Source of the DNA: Chloroflexota bacterium
GTDB lineage: Bacteria; Chloroflexota; Anaerolineae; Anaerolineales; Villigracilaceae
Reading direction: 5' to 3'
Assembly (NCBI GenBank): GCA_013388685.1
Contig: JACAET010000004.1
Span: 1-39,944, forward strand
DNA length: 39,944 nt
The translations under genes and the position numbers were made by a program. This document shows, piece after piece, positions 18,363 to 26,418 of the stretch (position 1 is its first letter; every line of letters begins with the position of its first letter). The notes below the pieces were generated by a model. That model saw nothing but the letters and a program-made list of their open reading frames with translations, did no database searches and was not told where the DNA came from.

Positions 18363-20594
18363 TCAGCCGCCCTGCTCGTCGTTGGGGCCCGATTTGGCGA
18401 GCAGGCTGGCGATACCTTTCAGCCCCAGCCACCACTGCTCCTTGGGGCGCTGGAACTCGGCGTCAATCATGCGGTCAAAATCGCGCATGTCGTGAAAACG
18501 GATTTGTCCGTTCTGCATGCCGATGAAGGCGCTGTTGTGTTCGCCTTTTTGACACTGATCGAGCAGATAATCGAGACACATGCCCGCCAGCCGCGTTGCC
18601 TGGATGCGGTCAAAGGGGGAGGGGTCGCCGCCCTGCTGGAGATGCCCCAGGATGGCGGGTCGCACATCGAACACGTCCCTGCCTTCCTCCTCGAAGAGCG
18701 AACACATGAACTCGGTGGTGTAGACCGGGTTGGCGTATTCGTTGCGGATCATCAACCCCAGCCGCTTGCCGGAGTTGAACCCATCGAGCAATTTTTCCAC
18801 GTCCGATTGCAAGTCGCGCAGTTTCACCCCTTCCTCGTGCAGATAGACGCGTTCCGCGCCGGTGGCAATGCCGCCCATGAGGGCAAGATAGCCGCAGTAA
18901 TGCCCCATCACTTCCACAACGAAACAACGCCGCGTGGCAACCGCCGACTGTTTGATCTTGTCCACGGCATCCACGATGCTGTTGAGGGCGGTATCCGCGC
19001 CGATGCTGAATTCGGAGCCGGGCAGATTGTTGTTGATGGAGGCGGGCAGGCAAACCATGGGGATGTTGAACGACGGGAAATTCGGTCGTTCCTTGAGCAG
19101 GTTGAAGACCGTTTCATAGGCGGTCCAGCCGCCGATGACGAGCAGCGCATCAATATGGTGATCCTCGATGACGCGGGCGATGGCGTACAAGTCGCGTCCT
19201 TTGGGGATGCGGCGCGTGGTGCCCAGCGTCGAGCCGCCGCGCGTTGCCCAGCCGCTTACCCGCATCCAGTCCATTGCCTCCACTTCGCCTTCGATCAATC
19301 CTTCGAAACCGTTATGCACGCCGAGCATCACATGTCCCTGATCGAGCCCGAGGCGAATGGCGGCGCGGGCGGCGGTGTTCATGCCCGGCGACGGGGCGCC
19401 CGCGTGCATGACGGCAATGCGGAAACGTTTCTTGGTCGGGTCCACGGGGTGGGGCAGGGCGCGCACCATCGTCTTGAAGGTGAGGAAGGCGTCTTTGAAA
19501 GAGCCGCTCCTGAGCGACATGGCGCGTTCGAAATCCCTGGCTTCGACCGCCTCGGCAACCGCCTGGGTGTTCTTCACGCTTTCCATGAGGGGCAGGCGCG
19601 TCATGCGGTTGTTGCGGATGCCGATGACGATCGGTTCGTCGTCCGGCTTGATGGAGAGCAGGGCGTTGACCGCCTCGTATCCCATCATGGTGCCGAGGAT
19701 GCGGTCGTAGGCGCTGGGGCGACCGCCGCGCTGGACGTGTCCCAATACGGTCACGCGCACTTCCTCGCCCAGCCGTTCTTCGAGGGCGCGCTGTACGTCG
19801 CTGGAGCCGATGTATTTGCCGTCTCTGTCGCGGGCGCCCTCGGCGAGGATGACGATGCTGTCGCGGCGCCCCGCTTTTCGTCCGGCTTTGAGGCGTTCAG
19901 CGAGCACATCCTGCCAGTTCTCCACATCCGGCGGGGATTCGGGGATGAGCACCCAGTCTGCGCCGGTTGCCAGTGCGCCCATCAGGGCAAGGTAACCGCA
20001 GTTACGTCCCATCACCTTGACGACGAAGGTGCGCTGGTGGCTTGCCGCTGTGCTGGTGATGGCGTCCACCGCTTCGGTGATGCGGTGCAGGGCGGAATCG
20101 GTGCCGATGGTCATGTCGGTGCCGGTGAAGTCGTTGTCAATCGAGCCGACCAAGCCCACCAGGGAAAGGCTTGGACAGGCGGCGGCTTCTTTGGCGGTGA
20201 TTTCGCCGCCTTCCGCCAGTTCCGAGATCAGTTCCCGCCATTCCTGACGGAAGACGTTCGCGCCGGTGAGCGAGCCGTCGCCGCCGATGACGATCAGTCC
20301 GTCAATGCCCGCTTTGATGAGATTTTTTGCGGCGGTGCGGCGGCCCTGGCGGGTACGGAAGGCTTCGCATCGTGCGGTCCCGATAATGGTTCCGCCCAAC
20401 TGGATGATGCCCCCCACCGAATCCCAGTCCATTTTGCGGATGAAATTGCCGTCGTCCACCATGCCTTGAAAACCTTCGTAGATGGCGTAGACTTCGAGAC
20501 CTCTGTCCAATGCGGTTCGCACCACCGAGCGGACGGCGGCGTTCATGCCCTGGGCGTCGCCGCCGCTGGTGAGTATTCCGATTCGTTTTGTCAT
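18363..20594 (-). CDS. pfkA: Tandem two-domain 6-phosphofructokinase of eukaryotic type
   Basis: 743 residues, twice the bacterial PfkA length; start at 20594 with AGGACAC upstream. The N-half (1-about 375) is catalytic: SGGDAQGMNAAV (10-21), GGDGSLTGA (104-112), GSIDNDF with the catalytic base Asp153, SHQRTFVVKVMGR, and GHVQRGG. The C-half (about 391-743) repeats the fold (APSPGMNTAARAAI, GHLQQGG) but lacks catalysis: GGDGS is GGWTAY (488-493) and TIDND is SINNN (519-523). This is the division of labour in animal and fungal PFK-1, where the C-half became the allosteric half, and many segments (TDMTIGTDSALHRI, GADTALN, YCGYLA) match the eukaryotic enzymes closely. It catalyses fructose 6-phosphate phosphorylation in glycolysis; ATP use is inferred from GGDGS. 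Confidence 0.93.
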   Translation of the reverse strand: MTKRIGILTSGGDAQGMNAAVRSVVRTALDRGLEVYAIYEGFQGMVDDGNFIRKMDWDSVGGIIQLGGTIIGTARCEAFRTRQGRRTAAKNLIKAGIDGLIVIGGDGSLTGANVFRQEWRELISELAEGGEITAKEAAACPSLSLVGLVGSIDNDFTGTDMTIGTDSALHRITEAVDAITSTAASHQRTFVVKVMGRNCGYLALMGALATGADWVLIPESPPDVENWQDVLAERLKAGRKAGRRDSIVILAEGARDRDGKYIGSSDVQRALEERLGEEVRVTVLGHVQRGGRPSAYDRILGTMMGYEAVNALLSIKPDDEPIVIGIRNNRMTRLPLMESVKNTQAVAEAVEARDFERAMSLRSGSFKDAFLTFKTMVRALPHPVDPTKKRFRIAVMHAGAPSPGMNTAARAAIRLGLDQGHVMLGVHNGFEGLIEGEVEAMDWMRVSGWATRGGSTLGTTRRIPKGRDLYAIARVIEDHHIDALLVIGGWTAYETVFNLLKERPNFPSFNIPMVCLPASINNNLPGSEFSIGADTALNSIVDAVDKIKQSAVATRRCFVVEVMGHYCGYLALMGGIATGAERVYLHEEGVKLRDLQSDVEKLLDGFNSGKRLGLMIRNEYANPVYTTEFMCSLFEEEGRDVFDVRPAILGHLQQGGDPSPFDRIQATRLAGMCLDYLLDQCQKGEHNSAFIGMQNGQIRFHDMRDFDRMIDAEFQRPKEQWWLGLKGIASLLAKSGPNDEQGG

Positions 20595-20916
20595 TGTGTC
20601 CTGCCGAATAAGTGAAGTGGTGTTGCGCGTCGTTCCGAAAAACGGAAGACATACATTCAATGCTGAAAGCCATGCCGGAAAACGCCGTGAGATGCACGGC
20701 GGCATCGTCGGAAGATCATCCTATGGCGGGTCGAATTTCGCGCTGGATTGTACTTCAAAAACCCGGCATCCAAGGCGTCACATTCCGCCTATAGGGCGGC
20801 AACTATTCGCCATGGAACGGGTTGATATGACAGAATGCCTTTCTCCTCGAAGGCGATGCGCTCGACCGGTTTTTGAGCCGCTTTCACGAGGTTTTCGAAC
20901 GAACACAGAGGTGATC
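20595..20916. other. Divergent intergenic region between pfk and azlC
   Basis: 322 bases between divergent genes. I see a short GC palindrome CCGCC-tatag-GGCGG at 20785-20799 that could be an operator or hairpin, and Shine-Dalgarno sequences at both ends (AGGAC for pfk, GAGGTGATC for azlC). No convincing promoter pair or small gene is visible. Confidence 0.4.
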
Positions 20917-21618
20917 ATGAGCGTACAAACAGGACAATTCTGGGCGGGGGTGCGCGCCGAACTTCCGATTTTGATCGGTGTATTTCCCTTTGGCATGATC
21001 TATGGCGCCCTGGCGTTGAACGCCGGGCTGGAGCAGTTCGCGGCGCAAATGATGTCTGCGATTGTGTTTGCCGGGTCGGCGCAATTTGTGATCGTCCAAC
21101 TGGTGCATGAGGCGGCGCCGGGCTTTGTGATCATCCTGACGATTGCCGTGGTGAATCTACGGCATGTGTTGTATTCCGCTTCGCTGGCGCCGTACCTGGG
21201 GCATTTGCCTCTTCGATGGAAAGCCCTGCTGGGTTATCTGTTGACGGATGAGGCGTATGCGCCCACCATCCTCAAGTATGAACGTACAGGCGTTCAGCCT
21301 TCCGGTCATTGGTTCCTATTGGGCGCGGGTCTGGCTCTTTGGTCCACCTGGCAGGCGAGCACCGCGCTGGGAATTTTCCTTGGCGCGGCAATTCCCGATT
21401 CATGGTCGCTCGATTTTGCACTGCCGTTGACTTTCATCGCCATGGTTGTGCCGGTCTTGAAGGGACGCCCGTATGTTGCTGCGGCGTTGTCGGCTGGCGC
21501 GGTGGCGCTGGCTGCCTATTCGCTGCCATTCAAATTGGGGCTGATCCTTGCCGCGTTGACGGGGATCGGACTTGGAACCTCTCTGGAGGGAAGAAACGCG
21601 CAACGGGAGGAAATGTGA
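20917..21618 (+). CDS. azlC: AzlC-family branched-chain amino acid exporter, large subunit
   Basis: 233 residues; start at 20917 with GAGGTGATC upstream. Family markers: PILIGVFPFGMIYGALAL near residue 18, MMSAIVFAGSAQFVIVQLV (about 46-64) and NLRHVLYSASLAPYLG (about 84-99), with further hydrophobic segments to the C-terminus. AzlC with AzlD forms an exporter for branched-chain amino acids and analogues (4-azaleucine resistance in Bacillus). The stop overlaps the GTG start of azlD (GTGA), so the two are coupled. Confidence 0.93.
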   Translation: MSVQTGQFWAGVRAELPILIGVFPFGMIYGALALNAGLEQFAAQMMSAIVFAGSAQFVIVQLVHEAAPGFVIILTIAVVNLRHVLYSASLAPYLGHLPLRWKALLGYLLTDEAYAPTILKYERTGVQPSGHWFLLGAGLALWSTWQASTALGIFLGAAIPDSWSLDFALPLTFIAMVVPVLKGRPYVAAALSAGAVALAAYSLPFKLGLILAALTGIGLGTSLEGRNAQREEM

Positions 21619-21929
21619 ATATCTGGCTGATTATGTTGCTGGGCGGGCTGATGACCTTCGGAATGAGGTTTTCCTTGATTTACCTGTTCGGCAGTTTTCA
21701 GGTCCCGGAGACGATGCGCCGGGCGCTGCATTACGTTCCCCCTGCGGTGTTGTCTGCGATCGTCTTTCCCGAGTTGTTTTTCCGTAACGGGGTGCCGGAT
21801 CTTTCGCTGGATAATACGCGCCTGATGGCGGGGCTGGCGGCTGTGTTTGCGGCGTGGCTCAGTAAAAATACCCTGTTCACGATCGTTGCCGGAGGGGTCG
21901 TGTTGTTTCTTTTGCAATATTTTCGTTGA
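21615..21929 (+). CDS. azlD: AzlD-family small subunit of the amino acid exporter
   Basis: 104 residues; uses a GTG start at 21615 inside the azlC stop codon, with GGGAGGAAAT upstream. A small hydrophobic protein with the family pattern: MTFGMRFSLIYLFG, VPPAVLSAIVFPELFF (about 45-60), and LSKNTLFTIVAGGVVLFLL near the end. Three or four membrane helices. Forms the exporter with AzlC. Confidence 0.9.
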   Translation: MNIWLIMLLGGLMTFGMRFSLIYLFGSFQVPETMRRALHYVPPAVLSAIVFPELFFRNGVPDLSLDNTRLMAGLAAVFAAWLSKNTLFTIVAGGVVLFLLQYFR

Positions 21930-22065
21930 GAGGTTTAGATTGCGGCGCGGGGCTTGTCAACGTCAATCCATCTGCGCCCATGGCTGCAAACGGCTCGCGG
22001 CGATGGACGTGGCTGGCAGACAGCCGCATTCCTTTGAGGGCAAGACCGAGACCCGGCGTTGTACT

Positions 22066-22977
22066 CTAAAGAAAGATCGTATACACCCCGCCTGTTTTAT
22101 CCTGAAGTGAACGGGTGGCCGCCTCCCTTGCCTTTTCGATCAGGGTGTTCATTTCGGTTGCCGCAGTGATTCTGGCAGACGAGACGATGCCCATTCCGAG
22201 TTTGAGTTGTATCGGTGTGCCATCGAGCAGGGAGATGTTTGCATTCAGAATGCCGCTGGCGATGCGTGTGGCGATCTTTTCCGCATCCTGACCGATCACA
22301 CCGGGAAGGGGAAGCAGGAAGGTGCTTTTCTCATATCGTCCCACGCCATCGTATGGGCGGCTTTTTTCATGGATTGCCTGGGCGATCAAAATGAATATCT
22401 CTTCGACAATTTGCGAACCGTATTTCATTTGGATTTCACCGAGATTTTCTATCTCGATGGCAATCAAACTGAGCGGAGACTGGCCGCGGCGGGCGCGTTC
22501 GAGCTCCCCGCGTGAAAGCGCAAGGAATGCCGTTTCGTTCAGGGTCCTGGTCAGGGGATCGAACAGGGCTGTTTTTTCGAGTGTATCTTTTGCGTTGACG
22601 AGGTTGTCACCCAGTCCGAGAATGCGCTCGCCAATGTGAACGCGGGACTTCAATTCGAGCGGCACGATGGGTTTGTGAAGATAATCGTCTGCTCCGTTGC
22701 GGGGCTGGGTGATATCCGTATCTTGCGCTTTGGACGCGATCAATAGGATATAAATGTAATAGGGGGGACGGGCGTCCCGCAGACGTTTGATGAATTGTTT
22801 TTCGTTCGCATCCGTCGTGACCTGGTCAACGATCACAAAGCGGATATCGCCCTCTTGAAGTGCCAGCATCGCCTCATCGCTGTTTTGGGCGGTAACGATC
22901 TCGTGCCCATTGTGTTGCAGTACCTGTTGAACGACGGAGCGTTCCATCATGTCGTTGTCGAGTACGAGTATCTTCAT
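22066..22977 (-). CDS. Response regulator with degenerate GGDEF output domain
   Basis: 303 residues. The receiver domain (1-about 120) keeps Asp7/Asp9, the phospho-acceptor Asp51 (FVIVDQ), Ser82 and Lys102 (YLHKPI), so it should be phosphorylatable. The C-terminal domain starts with the GGDEF-family opening DPLTRTLNETAF (140-151), but the active-site GG(D/E)EF is GRYEK at 213-217, so diguanylate cyclase activity is very unlikely; it may bind GTP or a partner instead. No sensor kinase gene is adjacent. AGAGGCAGGC precedes the ATG. A TATAAT 17 bases before the ATG could be its -10 box. It is divergent from the T-box leader. Confidence 0.85.
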   Translation of the reverse strand: MKILVLDNDMMERSVVQQVLQHNGHEIVTAQNSDEAMLALQEGDIRFVIVDQVTTDANEKQFIKRLRDARPPYYIYILLIASKAQDTDITQPRNGADDYLHKPIVPLELKSRVHIGERILGLGDNLVNAKDTLEKTALFDPLTRTLNETAFLALSRGELERARRGQSPLSLIAIEIENLGEIQMKYGSQIVEEIFILIAQAIHEKSRPYDGVGRYEKSTFLLPLPGVIGQDAEKIATRIASGILNANISLLDGTPIQLKLGMGIVSSARITAATEMNTLIEKAREAATRSLQDKTGGVYTIFL

Positions 22978-23093
22978 GCCTGCCTCTGGAGGTGATTATA
23001 TCCCATACCTGTTATGTTGACGCATGGCGCCCGAAACGGTGCATCTAGGGCAAAAACTAATATCGAAAGGCCATAGCAACTACTCCATGGACA

Positions 23094-23122
23094 TTGTAAA
23101 AACCGCCTCTTTTCGTTATAAT
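23094..23122 (+). promoter_or_regulatory. Promoter of the trp operon leader
   Basis: TTGTAA at 23094-23099, a 17-base spacer and a perfect TATAAT at 23117-23122. This places the start of the T-box leader at about 23129. Confidence 0.75.
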
Positions 23123-23431
23123 ACCGGCTATTAGGGCGGGCGCCCGGTTGCTTCGAGCGATCTCCCGCCCATGCGACTGCAATTCGCGTTCGGCAAGTAT
23201 CCATCAGCAAAATATCCAAGACGCTGACGAGGACGAGTACGTTTCAAAGCGGTTTTCAGAGAGCCGAGCCGTTGGTCGAGTGCCAAAGTATCGAGACCAA
23301 CGTGGTGCGAGCAAGGCAAAAGCGCAGAAACAGAATGGACCTCCGAGTGTGAAGAGAAAGCCCCTGGGGCGAGTACCAGAGACGGGAACTGCACCCGTTA
23401 CCCCGCAGAGTTACTTAGGACGATAGCGCTT

Positions 23432-23477
23432 ATAAGTCCATGAGACTATAAGACTATCTGACTAGCTAACTACAAGA
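23432..23477. repeat. GACTA-rich repeat inside the T-box leader
   Basis: A run of related words (AGTCC, GAGACTATAAGACTATCTGA, GACTAGCTAACTAC) between the Stem II-like hairpins and Stem III. It looks like a degraded simple or dispersed repeat inserted where T-box leaders tolerate length variation. Confidence 0.4.
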
Positions 23478-23494
23478 GTGACGCTGGCTTCCTT

Positions 23495-23523
23495 ACCCTG
23501 TTGCATCACCGACAGGGTTTTTT
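23495..23523 (+). terminator. Stem III of the T-box leader with intrinsic-terminator signature
   Basis: ACCCTGT (23495-23501) pairs with ACAGGGT (23512-23518), followed by six T (23518-23523). Its position is that of T-box Stem III, but the T-run gives it the look of a complete rho-independent terminator upstream of the antiterminator. Confidence 0.55.
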
Positions 23524-23560
23524 ATTTCAGGCAAGCGTAATTTGGGTGGCACCACGAGAC

Positions 23561-23594
23561 TCCCCTCTCGTCCCAATGGACAGGAGGGGATTTT
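23561..23594 (+). terminator. Regulated terminator of the T-box riboswitch
   Basis: CCCCTC (23562-23567) pairs with GAGGGG (23584-23589) and GTCC (23570-23573) with GGAC (23578-23581) around a CAAT loop, then ATTTTAATTT. Its 5' arm overlaps the region following the T-box needed for the antiterminator, so the two structures exclude each other. Confidence 0.8.
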
Positions 23595-23608
23595 AATTTA
23601 ATCGCTAC

Positions 23609-23702
23609 TATGTCATTCTGAGGAGCCCGAAGGGCAACGAAGAATCTCCGTCACGACCAGCAAGACTCTTCGGTCACAACGAACGCTCCCTCAGAGTGAC
23701 AT
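23609..23702. repeat. Dispersed palindromic repeat, family G (TGTCATTCTGAGG...)
   Basis: Begins TGTCATTCTGAGG and ends CCTCAGAGTGACA, with GAAGAATCTCCG and GACTCTTCGG inside. It lies between the T-box terminator and trpE, so it is part of the trp mRNA leader after readthrough. Confidence 0.7.
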
Positions 23703-23719
23703 GAATACTAAGGAGTTTT

Positions 23720-25153
23720 ATGTTACTCGAATCCACATCAACTCAAACCATCATCCGCGAAATCTCCGCGGACCTCGAAACGCCCATCAGCGTGTACATG
23801 AAACTGCGCGGCGAGGGCGCATCCTTCCTGCTCGAATCCGTCGAAGGCGGCGAGCGGATCGCGCGCTACTCGTTTATCGGCGTTCAGCCCAAAGCGCAGT
23901 ACATCCTGCGTGGAGATGAAATTGAAATCAAAGAGAAGTCCCAATCACAAATTACCAATTACCACAACGACCCCACCTATTTCCTGCAAGAGGAAATGAG
24001 CCGCTTCAACTTCAAATCGCAGGCTGGCGCGCCGCGTTTCATCGGCGGGCTGGTGGGATATCTGGGCTTCGAGGCCGTTCGGTTTTTTGAACCAACTCTA
24101 AAGTCCAGCATGAAGCGGGCGGCGCTCCCCGACGGCATCTTCCTCCTCGCCGATACCGTCATCGCCTTCGACCACGCGCGCCGCAGTCTGTCGCTCATCG
24201 CAAACGTCCTCGACGGCGACGTTGACACAGCAAACCGCAAACTCGATGAAATCGAATCGCGTATTCATCGAGCGTTACCACCGTCCCCGCCGCGCGAAGC
24301 GAAATCATCGAAGACGCGCTCAAACATGACGCAGGGACGCTTCGAAGACATGGTGCGCGACGCCAAAGAGTTCATCGCCGCGGGCGACATTTTTCAGGTA
24401 GTGCTTTCACAGCGCTTCACGCGCGAAACGGATGTCGAGCCGTTCGACGTCTACCGCGCCGTGCGCCGCCTCAACCCCTCTCCCTACATGTTCTTTTTCG
24501 ATTTCGGGATGGTGGATGGCGAGCCGCTCTTTCTGGTGGGATCGTCGCCTGAAATGTTCGTGCGCCTCGAAGACCGAACCGCCTCACTCCGACCGATAGC
24601 AGGGACGCGCCCTCGCGGCGCCGACTCCAACGCCGACGCCGCGCTCGCGCAAGAGTTGTTGGCTGATCCCAAGGAACGCGCCGAGCATGTGATGCTCGTG
24701 GACCTGGGACGCAACGACCTGGGGCGCGTCTGCGAATATGGCACGGTGCGCGTTTCGGATTTCTTCACCATCGAAAAATATTCGCACGTCATGCACATCG
24801 TCTCGCACGTGGAGGGGAAGTTGAAGCCAGACCTGACCGCCTTCGATTTGGTCCGCGCCTCCTTCCCCGCAGGGACCGTCAGCGGCGCGCCGAAAGTGAG
24901 AGCGCTGGAGATCATCTCCGAACTCGAACCCGATGCGCGCGGCGCGTACGCGGGCATGGTCGGTTACTTCGGCTTCGACGGCAACATGGACACCTGTCTC
25001 GCCATCCGCACCATGGTTGGATGCGGGAATACTTTTAGTGTTCAATCTGGTGCAGGCATCGTCGCGGATTCAAACCCGAACACCGAGTTTCAAGAGACGG
25101 TGAACAAGGCGGGCGCAATGTTGCGTGCGATCGATACAGCAGAGCAAGAATGA
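23720..25153 (+). CDS. trpE: Anthranilate synthase component I
   Basis: 477 residues; start at 23720 with AAGGAG upstream. Makes anthranilate from chorismate with ammonia supplied by the TrpG part of TrpGD. The feedback-site motif LLES is at about residue 35-38 (SFLLESVEGGER), then YSFIG. The chorismate-binding C-half shows DIFQVVLSQRF, PSPYMFFFDF, PIAGTRPRG, DLGRNDLGRVCEYG, YSHVMHIVSHVEG, FPAGTVSGAPKVRA and VQSGAGIVADSNP, all as expected, so the enzyme should be active and tryptophan-inhibited. Around residues 74-83 the variable loop contains a translated copy of the CAATTACC repeat. First gene after the T-box. Confidence 0.96.
   Translation: MLLESTSTQTIIREISADLETPISVYMKLRGEGASFLLESVEGGERIARYSFIGVQPKAQYILRGDEIEIKEKSQSQITNYHNDPTYFLQEEMSRFNFKSQAGAPRFIGGLVGYLGFEAVRFFEPTLKSSMKRAALPDGIFLLADTVIAFDHARRSLSLIANVLDGDVDTANRKLDEIESRIHRALPPSPPREAKSSKTRSNMTQGRFEDMVRDAKEFIAAGDIFQVVLSQRFTRETDVEPFDVYRAVRRLNPSPYMFFFDFGMVDGEPLFLVGSSPEMFVRLEDRTASLRPIAGTRPRGADSNADAALAQELLADPKERAEHVMLVDLGRNDLGRVCEYGTVRVSDFFTIEKYSHVMHIVSHVEGKLKPDLTAFDLVRASFPAGTVSGAPKVRALEIISELEPDARGAYAGMVGYFGFDGNMDTCLAIRTMVGCGNTFSVQSGAGIVADSNPNTEFQETVNKAGAMLRAIDTAEQE
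23941..23965. repeat. Family A repeat translated inside trpE
   Basis: CAATCACAAATTACCAATTACC encodes QSQITNYH in the loop after the LLES domain start. The doubled ATTACCAATTACC matches the intergenic copy at 310-360. Confidence 0.55.
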
Positions 25154-25245
25154 AGGATAAAGGATGAGGAATGAATAAAACCCCATTCGCCTTTCGTCTT
25201 TTGCCCCTGCCCTTTTTTCATCCTTCATAATTCATCCTTCATCAT
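25151..25245. repeat. Dispersed inverted repeat, family I (GAAGGATGA / TCATCCTTC)
   Basis: The trpE-trpS spacer holds ATGAAGGATAAAGGATGAGGAATGAA at its left and TTCATCCTTCATAATTCATCCTTCAT at its right, able to fold into a hairpin in the polycistronic mRNA. A pyrimidine-rich middle lies between. Confidence 0.6.
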
Positions 25246-25262
25246 TTGAAAGGAAACTACCC

Positions 25263-26312
25263 ATGACCTCCAAACCCCGCCTCCTCACCGGCGACCGCCC
25301 AACGGGACGACTGCATCTCGGTCACTACGTCGGCTCGCTCTCGAACCGTGTGCGTCTGCAATATCAATACGAATCCTTCTTCATCATCGCAGACCTGCAC
25401 ACCCTCACCACCAAGCCCGAACCCCAACACATCAAAGAGATTCCCACCTACATCAAAGAAACCGTGTTAGATTACCTCGCCGTTGGCATTGACCCGAACG
25501 TCAGCACCATCTTTGTTCAATCGGCAATCCCTGAAACCTACCAGTTGAACCTGCTCTTCGAGATGCTCGTCACCGTGCCGCGCCTCGAACGGATGCCCAC
25601 CCTCAAAGACATGGCGCGCGACGCCAACATCGACTCGATGCCCTTCGGTCTGCTTGGCTATCCTGTCCTCCAAGCCGTAGACATTTTGTTGCCCCGCGCA
25701 CAGGTCGTCCCCGTGGGACGCGACAACCAATCGCACGTGGAACTCGCCCGCGAGATGGCGCGCCGCTTCAACAACCTCTACGGCGAAACCTTCCCCGAAC
25801 CCGAACCCATCATCGGCGACGTTCCGCTTTTGGTCGGCACGGACGGACAGAACAAGATGAGCAAGTCGCTCAACAACGCCATTTATCTTTCCGACGAAGC
25901 CGAGACGGTCAAACAAAAAGTGATGAACATGTACACCGACCCCAAACGCCTCCGCGCCACCGACCCTGGCACTGTGGAGGGCAACCCCGTCTTCATCTAC
26001 CACGACGCCTTCAACCCCTCCAAAGCCGAAGTGGATGACCTCAAGGAGCGTTATCGCGCTGGCAAAGTCGGCGACGTGGAAGTTAAAGAAAAACTTGCCC
26101 GCGCCATCAACAACTTCCTCGAGCCGATCCGCGAGAAGCGCGCCTACTTCCTCGCCCACCCGCTCATTCCGAATGACGTGCTGGCGCAAGGCATCAGCCG
26201 CATGCAAGCCGAAGCCAAAGCCACCATGGAACTCGTCCGCGAACGAACGGGGCTGTCCTATTCACTGGATTTGTTCGTGGATCAGGTGGATATTTTCGGG
26301 AATGAAGGCTAA
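25263..26312 (+). CDS. trpS: Tryptophanyl-tRNA synthetase
   Basis: 349 residues, a standard class I TrpRS. Signature motifs: [14 protein letters not shown] (HIGH type, about 13-26) and NKMSKSLNN (KMSKS, about 197-205); the tryptophan-site region includes [12 protein letters not shown] and [17 protein letters not shown]. Charges tRNA-Trp with tryptophan. AAAGGAAA precedes the ATG. It lies between trpE and trpGD, so it is under the same T-box: low charging of tRNA-Trp would raise both the amino acid and the enzyme that loads it. Confidence 0.97.
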   Translation: MTSKPRLLTGDRPTGRLHLGHYVGSLSNRVRLQYQYESFFIIADLHTLTTKPEPQHIKEIPTYIKETVLDYLAVGIDPNVSTIFVQSAIPETYQLNLLFEMLVTVPRLERMPTLKDMARDANIDSMPFGLLGYPVLQAVDILLPRAQVVPVGRDNQSHVELAREMARRFNNLYGETFPEPEPIIGDVPLLVGTDGQNKMSKSLNNAIYLSDEAETVKQKVMNMYTDPKRLRATDPGTVEGNPVFIYHDAFNPSKAEVDDLKERYRAGKVGDVEVKEKLARAINNFLEPIREKRAYFLAHPLIPNDVLAQGISRMQAEAKATMELVRERTGLSYSLDLFVDQVDIFGNEG

Positions 26313-26401
26313 CGACAAACGACCGCAGACGACCGACCGCCGACCACTGATTACTGGTCACTGATAACTCTCGGTCTACCGTCGGCGGTCGGCGGTTATT
26401 C
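26312..26401. repeat. Family B palindromic repeat (trpS-trpGD spacer)
   Basis: GACCGCAGACGACCGACCGCCGACC on the left is answered by GGTCTACCGTCGGCGGTCGGCGG on the right, with CACTGATTACTGGTCACTGATAAC between. Capable of a long mRNA hairpin. Same family as the copy inside mccB. Confidence 0.7.
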
Positions 26402-26418
26402 AGCAAAGGAACTAACCC

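Larger units (their letters stand above)
23129..23594 (+). ncRNA. T-box riboswitch specific for tRNA-Trp, controlling the trp operon
   Basis: A leader of about 465 bases. A 5' hairpin (GGGCGGG 23134-23140 / CCCGCCC 23164-23170) precedes Stem I. Stem I shows the GACGAGGACGAGTAC opening, lower helix GAGG (23229-23232) with CCTC (23340-23343), upper helix GTTTC (23241-23245) with GAAAC (23327-23331), an AGAGAG bulge, and apical helix GTTGGTC (23271-23277) with GACCAAC (23295-23301). The specifier loop between the lower and upper helices reads AGAATGGA, giving codon UGG (Trp) at 23336-23338, followed by the usual A. The T-box sequence GGGTGGCACC is at 23544-23553; its bulge UGGC (23547-23550) fits the ACCG-type end of a G73 tRNA-Trp. 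The competing terminator follows at 23561-23594. Uncharged tRNA-Trp should stabilise the antiterminator and switch on the genes from trpE. Confidence 0.92.

Noticed and set aside
18333..20615. A very long open frame on the plus strand (about 760 codons)
   Set aside because: It lies entirely antisense to the phosphofructokinase gene, has no recognisable motif or Shine-Dalgarno sequence, and is explained by GC-rich codon use. Similar antisense frames over gyrA, the ABC genes, trpS and the lipoproteins were dropped for the same reason.
23129..23600. Classical trp attenuator with leader peptide
   Set aside because: No short Trp-rich reading frame precedes the terminator; the T-box sequence and specifier loop explain the leader.
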